This document shows, one piece after another, positions 6,888 through 10,256 of a stretch of DNA of 10,256 nt. Numbering within the stretch: the first letter of the stretch is position 1; each line of letters opens with the position of its first letter. The notes under the pieces are model-generated. The model was not told the origin of the DNA and made no database searches. It saw only the letters and a list, made by a program, of their open reading frames with translations. Origin of the DNA: Acidobacteriota bacterium (GTDB taxonomy: Bacteria; Acidobacteriota; Thermoanaerobaculia; Multivoradales; UBA5704); NCBI GenBank assembly GCA_003223675.1, contig QHVW01000120.1:1-10256 (forward strand), in the 5' to 3' direction. Both the position numbers and the translations under genes were made by a program.

Positions 6888-8670
6888 GGCCAGCGCGGCG
6901 CTCGCGGCGCTCCAGCGGCTGATCGAGGAGAGCGAGCCGGAGGAGGTCTTCTCCGGCGAGCCCGCCCACGGCTGGGCTCCGCTCGCGGCCGGTGCCACGG
7001 TACGGGGTTTGGCCGCGGCGCCGGGCCTGGCGATCGGGCCGGTGCGCCTGCTGCGCCAGCGCAAGATCGTGGTGGCGCGCTGCGCCAAGGACCCGGAGCG
7101 GGAGCGCCAGCGGCTGGGCGAGGCGCTCTCCATGGCGCGCGCGGAGCTCCAGGAGCTCTATCAGGAGGTGCGGGAGAGATCGGGGCCGGCCGGCGCCGCC
7201 ATCTTCCTCGCCCACGCCGAATTCCTTTCTGATCCCGAGCTGCTGGCGCGAGCCGACCGCCGGATCGCGCGGGACGAGAGCGCCGGCTGGGCCTGGCGGG
7301 AGACGATCGAGGAGGAGGCGGAATCCCTTTCCAAGCTGGACGATCCGCTGCTCGCCAGCCGCGCCACCGACCTGCGTGACGCCGGCACGCGCGTGCTGCG
7401 CCGGCTCGGCGGTGTGATCGAAGAGAAGGCCGAGCTGCCGCGGGAGCCGGTGATCCTGCTGGCCGAGGACCTGACCCCTTCGGATGCCGCGGGGCTCGAT
7501 CCGGCGCGCGTCCTGGGCTTCTGCACCGCGGGAGGCGGCCCGACCTCGCACGCGGCGATCATCGCGCGCTCGCTGGAGATTCCGGCAGTGGTCGGCGCCG
7601 GGCCGGCGGTGTTGCACCAGCGCGACGGCGTGCCGGCCGTGCTGGACGGCGACAATGGAATCCTTTATATCGACCCCAGTGAGGAAGACCTGGCCGCGGC
7701 GCGCGCCGCGCGGAGCGCGCTCGTCCATCCGTGCGACGAGGAGCACCGCGACCGCCACGAGCCGGCGGTCACCACCGACGGCGTCCGCATCGAGGTGGAC
7801 GCCAACGCCGGGCTGGCGAAGGAGGCGTCGCAGGCCGTGGCGGCGGGGGGCGAGGGCGTCGGTCTCCTGCGCAGCGAATTCCTCTTTCTGGAACGGGATA
7901 CGGCGCCATCGGAGGAGGAGCAATACGCGGCCTACCGGGAGGCGGCGGAGGCCCTGGGCGGCCTGCCGTTGATCGTGCGCACGCTCGACGCCGGCGGCGA
8001 CAAAGCGTTGCCGTATCTTCCCATGCCCGCCGAGGAAAACCCTTTCCTGGGCGTGCGCGGCATCCGGCTCTGTCTCGCCCGTCCCGAGCTGTTCCGCACG
8101 CAGCTCCGCGCGATCTTCCGCGCTGCCGCCCATGGATCGATCAAGATCCTGTATCCGATGGTCTCTGACGTCGCGGAGCTGCGCGAGGCGCTGGCGATCA
8201 CCGAGGAGGTCCGGCGGGAGATGGGCGCCGGCAGGCTGGAGACCGGGATCATGATCGAGGTGCCGTCGGCGGTGGCGATGGCGTCCGAATTGGCGGGGCT
8301 GGTCGATTTCTTTTCGATCGGCACCAACGATCTCGCCCAGTACGTGCTGGCGATGGACCGCGGCCATCCGCTGCTGGCGCGGCAGGTGGACGGGCTGCAC
8401 CCGGCGGTCTTGCGGATGATCGATCAGACCGTGCGCGCGGCGGCGGGGAAGGGCACCCGGGTCGGCGTGTGCGGCGGGGTGGCGGGGGAGCCGTTGGGCG
8501 CGCTGATCCTGATCGGTCTCGGCGTCACCGAGCTGTCGGTGAGCATCCCGAGCATCGCGGCGATCAAGGCGCGCATTCGCAACGTCTCCATGGCGGACGC
8601 TCAGGGACTGGCGCGCCGGGCGCTCGCCTGCGAGAGCGTCGAGGCGGTGCGCGCCCTGGGGAAAGGCTAA
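6781..8670 (+). CDS. ptsP: HPr C-terminal part plus PTS enzyme I (shifted frame continuation)
   Basis: Continuation of the polyprotein, in the frame open from 6661. MVRHGTHRANGKSLAGLLRL and GVKAQGRVRISARGPE equal the second half of HPr, including its regulatory-type Ser (NGKSL). The first half, with the phosphorylated His of the GLHARPA motif, is absent. Enzyme I follows: VRGLAAAPGLAIGPVRLL, the phospho-His loop GGGPTSHAAIIARSLEIPAV (His codon 7549-7551), then the PEP-binding barrel with GGDKALPYLPMPAEENPFLG, GVRGIRLCLARPE, MIEVPSAV, FFSIGTNDLAQYVLAMDRGH and GVCGGVAGEP with the catalytic Cys (codon 8470-8472). EI autophosphorylates from PEP, and its residues look intact. ATG 6781, preceded by GAGGTG, is offered as the first usable start; homology begins at about 6772 and a fused product is the likely ancestral state. 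The stop overlaps the glycosyltransferase stop. Confidence 0.88.
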   Translation: MVRHGTHRANGKSLAGLLRLGVKAQGRVRISARGPEASAALAALQRLIEESEPEEVFSGEPAHGWAPLAAGATVRGLAAAPGLAIGPVRLLRQRKIVVARCAKDPERERQRLGEALSMARAELQELYQEVRERSGPAGAAIFLAHAEFLSDPELLARADRRIARDESAGWAWRETIEEEAESLSKLDDPLLASRATDLRDAGTRVLRRLGGVIEEKAELPREPVILLAEDLTPSDAAGLDPARVLGFCTAGGGPTSHAAIIARSLEIPAVVGAGPAVLHQRDGVPAVLDGDNGILYIDPSEEDLAAARAARSALVHPCDEEHRDRHEPAVTTDGVRIEVDANAGLAKEASQAVAAGGEGVGLLRSEFLFLERDTAPSEEEQYAAYREAAEALGGLPLIVRTLDAGGDKALPYLPMPAEENPFLGVRGIRLCLARPELFRTQLRAIFRAAAHGSIKILYPMVSDVAELREALAITEEVRREMGAGRLETGIMIEVPSAVAMASELAGLVDFFSIGTNDLAQYVLAMDRGHPLLARQVDGLHPAVLRMIDQTVRAAAGKGTRVGVCGGVAGEPLGALILIGLGVTELSVSIPSIAAIKARIRNVSMADAQGLARRALACESVEAVRALGKG

Positions 8671-9869
8671 GGACCGGCTGCCCTGCCGCCGGCCGCCACC
8701 GCGTCCGGTTTTCCGTACCGTGAGCCGTCCGTCAGGCATTTTTTGTAGACAGCCGCCGTCCGCTCGGCGGTGGTGGCCCAGGAGAACCTCTGGAGCCGCT
8801 CCCGCCCGCGGTGGATCAGCGCTTGGCGCAGGGTGCTGTTAGAGAGCAGGAAGCTCAGGGTCCCTTCGATCGAGGCCACGTCCGCCGGGTCGAAGTAGAG
8901 GGCCGCGTCGCCGGCGATCTCCGGCAGGCAGCTCGTATCGCTGAGGACGACGGGGCAGTCGCATGCGAAGGCCTCGAGGACCGGCAGGCCGAATCCTTCA
9001 TAGAGGGATGGAAAGATCAGGAGGGCGGCGTGCCTGTACAGGAAGGTCAACTGCGCGTCGTTGACGGACAGGCTCACGCAGCGGTCCGCCAGCCCTAGCC
9101 TTTGGATCAGGTCGAGCTCGGAGCGGTCGAAGCGTTTCGGGCTGGCGCAGACGAGATGGAGGTCCGGGAACGTGGCGGCGAGACCCGCGAAGGCCGCGAG
9201 GAGCGCCCGGAAGTTCTTGTACCGGCACCGTTCCCCGACGTGCAGGATGTAGCGGCCGGGAACGGCGATCTCCTCGCTCTCACCGGTCAAGGGGCTCGCC
9301 AGATGGATCACCTCGATCTTTTCCGGATCGACGTCTATATATCTGAGGATGTCCGCCTTGGTGCACGAAGAGATCGCGATGATTCCGGCTGCTTCCATGG
9401 CCAGGAGCGCCTTGTGCTCGCTCGTCTTGTCGTCCGGCTTGAAGTAGCCCGGGAACATCTCATGGATCATGTCGTAGATCGTCAGGACGAAGGGTTTTCC
9501 CTCCAGATGGTCGAGAAAGTAGGGATCGTAATAGGTCGGATGAAAAAGATCGAAGTCCTGTTGCTTCAGCTTCTCGATGCTGGCCTGCCGGTTGTGCCTG
9601 CGCTTCGTCCGCCGCCAGACGCGCTCGATCTCTTTGCGCGGCAGCCCCGTCTTGCGCAGGCCCTGCATGAGCCGGGAGCGGACGCCGTCTCTTTGCAGGC
9701 CGAGCTCCGCGAGCAGGGGACGGAAGCATGTGTTGTCGGTATACGCGGGCGGTAGCTGGACCGTGGCCAGATCCCTGCCTTCCAAGTTGGAGATGAGCTG
9801 ATGGAAATAACGGGATACACCGCCGTGCGCCTGGGCATCCAGGATCTGATGGTCGAAGAGGACGCGCAT
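8667..9869 (-). CDS. Glycosyltransferase family 4 (GT-B retaining glycosyltransferase)
   Basis: 400-aa cytoplasmic GT-B enzyme, predicted to transfer a sugar (mannose-like donors are common in this subgroup) from a nucleotide-sugar to a surface glycan or lipid-linked precursor. The N-terminal domain starts MRVLFDHQILDAQAHGGVSR with the glycine-rich acceptor loop and has FDLFHPTYYDPYF (106-118) and LTIYDMIHEMFP (129-140). The C-terminal nucleotide-sugar domain has GRYILHVGERCRYKNF (205-220) and the EX7E motif in EGFGLPVLE (Glu291, Glu299). There is no membrane segment. GGAAGG precedes the ATG at 9869. The short lipoprotein gene lies 66 bp upstream on the same strand, probably on the same transcript. 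The last 20 or so residues (SRYGKPDAVAAGGRAAGP) are a low-complexity tail. Convergent with the PTS gene, with four bases of overlap (CTAA). Confidence 0.92.
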   Translation of the reverse strand: MRVLFDHQILDAQAHGGVSRYFHQLISNLEGRDLATVQLPPAYTDNTCFRPLLAELGLQRDGVRSRLMQGLRKTGLPRKEIERVWRRTKRRHNRQASIEKLKQQDFDLFHPTYYDPYFLDHLEGKPFVLTIYDMIHEMFPGYFKPDDKTSEHKALLAMEAAGIIAISSCTKADILRYIDVDPEKIEVIHLASPLTGESEEIAVPGRYILHVGERCRYKNFRALLAAFAGLAATFPDLHLVCASPKRFDRSELDLIQRLGLADRCVSLSVNDAQLTFLYRHAALLIFPSLYEGFGLPVLEAFACDCPVVLSDTSCLPEIAGDAALYFDPADVASIEGTLSFLLSNSTLRQALIHRGRERLQRFSWATTAERTAAVYKKCLTDGSRYGKPDAVAAGGRAAGP

Positions 9870-9935
9870 GGCGGGCCTTCCGATCTGCGAGAGTTGTGCC
9901 CGGGTGGAAGCGCGAGGCCCGGGCGGCCCGGCCGG

Positions 9936-10160
9936 CTACCGTCCCTTCCGATGTCCCGGCTTCGCGGGCAGCGGCGGCGGCACCGGGCGGCGGAACGCGG
10001 CTCCCATGCGCCGCACCGACTTCTCGTGACGGACGTAGCCGTCGTGATGGTGGGTCTGCCGCCAGAGGAAGGACTTCACGTCGCGGCAGCCGGCGAGCGC
10101 GAGGCTCGCGAGGAGCAGCAGCAGCAGGGAGATCCGGGTTGAGATAGCGTCGGGCTTCAC
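9936..10160 (-). CDS. Small predicted lipoprotein, 74 aa
   Basis: Not a recognised family. The N terminus MKPDAISTRISLLLLLLASL followed by ALAGC is a clear lipoprotein signal: basic start, a run of Leu, and lipobox LAGC with the acylated Cys at residue 25. The mature part is only about 50 residues, begins CRDVKSFLWRQTHHHDGYV and ends in a basic, proline-rich stretch (RRPVPPPLPAKPGHRKGR), so it might lie against the peptidoglycan or another anionic surface. The start codon is GTG at 10160, with GGGGGA just upstream and the promoter at 10178-10206. It precedes the glycosyltransferase by 66 bp. The gene is supported by the signal peptide, promoter and RBS; the function is unknown. Confidence 0.72.
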   Translation of the reverse strand: MKPDAISTRISLLLLLLASLALAGCRDVKSFLWRQTHHHDGYVRHEKSVRRMGAAFRRPVPPPLPAKPGHRKGR

Positions 10161-10177
10161 GATGTCCCCCGGACATC
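10161..10177. promoter_or_regulatory. Palindrome GATGTCC-CCC-GGACATC at the lipoprotein transcription start
   Basis: Perfect 7-bp arms around CCC lie exactly between the -10 box and the GTG start codon. A further GACATC half-site (10184-10189) lies 12 bp from the one in the right arm (10172-10177), on the other side of the -10. Since transcription probably starts inside the palindrome, a protein operator is more likely than an RNA hairpin. If transcription starts upstream, the stem would hide the ribosome site. Confidence 0.5.
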
Positions 10178-10206
10178 ATCTTAGACATCCTTGCAATTTG
10201 CGTCAA
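10178..10206 (-). promoter_or_regulatory. Sigma70-type promoter for the lipoprotein-glycosyltransferase genes
   Basis: On the minus strand TTGACG (10201-10206, 5 of 6 to consensus) is followed after exactly 17 bp by TAAGAT (10178-10183, 4 of 6). The expected transcription start is near 10171, leaving a leader of about 11 bases before the GTG at 10160. It is the best-formed promoter in the window. Confidence 0.65.
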
Positions 10207-10209
10207 ACA

Positions 10210-10254
10210 GGGCCCATCTCCCATGAAGCTTGGGCAGGAGATCGCATAGGGCCC
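10210..10254. repeat. Interrupted inverted repeat upstream of the lipoprotein promoter
   Basis: GGGCCC-ATCTCC (10210-10221) can pair with GGAGAT (10237-10242) and, across a six-base bulge, GGGCCC (10249-10254); CCCA and TGGG lie inside. The left end is four bases from the -35 box. There is no T tract. It could be an activator site or the end of an upstream transcription unit lying outside the window. Confidence 0.35.
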
Positions 10255-10256
10255 GC

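Noticed and set aside
5760..7133. Minus-strand frame of 457 codons
   Set aside because: It crosses the AbrB operator and both the PIN/AbrB and PTS genes out of frame, with Arg/Pro-rich, low-complexity composition.
6724..8739. Long minus-strand frame (671 codons)
   Set aside because: It is the antisense shadow of enzyme I, whose motifs and catalytic residues are clear on the plus strand.

Overview
The window is high-GC bacterial chromosome (strong G/C at third codon positions) from a Gram-negative-type organism. A large Ser/Thr kinase with a C-terminal TPR domain, a lipoprotein and several small toxin-antitoxin loci would fit an Acidobacteriota (Thermoanaerobaculia-like) genome. That placement is inference from gene style only. 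No rRNA, tRNA, CRISPR or transposase was seen.

Layout. (1) 1-2486, minus: a Hanks-type Ser/Thr kinase with a TPR domain. The reading frame breaks near 1087, so the kinase/membrane half (1032-2486) and the TPR half (1-1086, running off the left edge) lie in different frames. (2) 2674-4577, plus: a tight three-gene operon of a RidA-family protein, an unrecognised 282-aa protein and a DUF1089 'glycolipid-binding' protein. (3) 4578-5148, plus: a UPF0175-type antitoxin followed by the first 26 codons of a PIN toxin. The toxin is cut off exactly where a second, about 95% identical copy of the last 147 bp of the DUF1089 gene begins. (4) 5156-5479: a higher-order array of 15 near-palindromic 21-bp monomers arranged as three 104-105-bp units. 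(5) 5485-6142, minus: an apparently intact AbrB-antitoxin/PIN-toxin operon with a 12+12 bp inverted-repeat operator (6172-6197). (6) 6306-8670, plus: a phosphotransferase-system polyprotein IIA-HPr-EI, broken by a frameshift at about 6750-6772 that also removes the HPr active-site segment. (7) 8667-10160, minus: a small lipoprotein and a GT4 glycosyltransferase behind a recognisable sigma70-type promoter. The glycosyltransferase stop overlaps the EI stop by 4 bp.

How it fits together. The window joins signalling (kinase-TPR), metabolite damage control (RidA), sugar phosphotransfer and surface glycan synthesis with no single obvious pathway. The most unusual stretch is 4430-6200, where a truncated TA pair, a partial gene duplication, a palindromic repeat array and a complete TA pair are packed together; it looks like a recombination hot spot. 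Two long genes each carry a frame-breaking internal deletion and the duplicated fragment carries a 1-base insertion. Either several loci are decaying or the sequence is a metagenome consensus with small collapses and strain chimerism. Raw reads would separate these possibilities.
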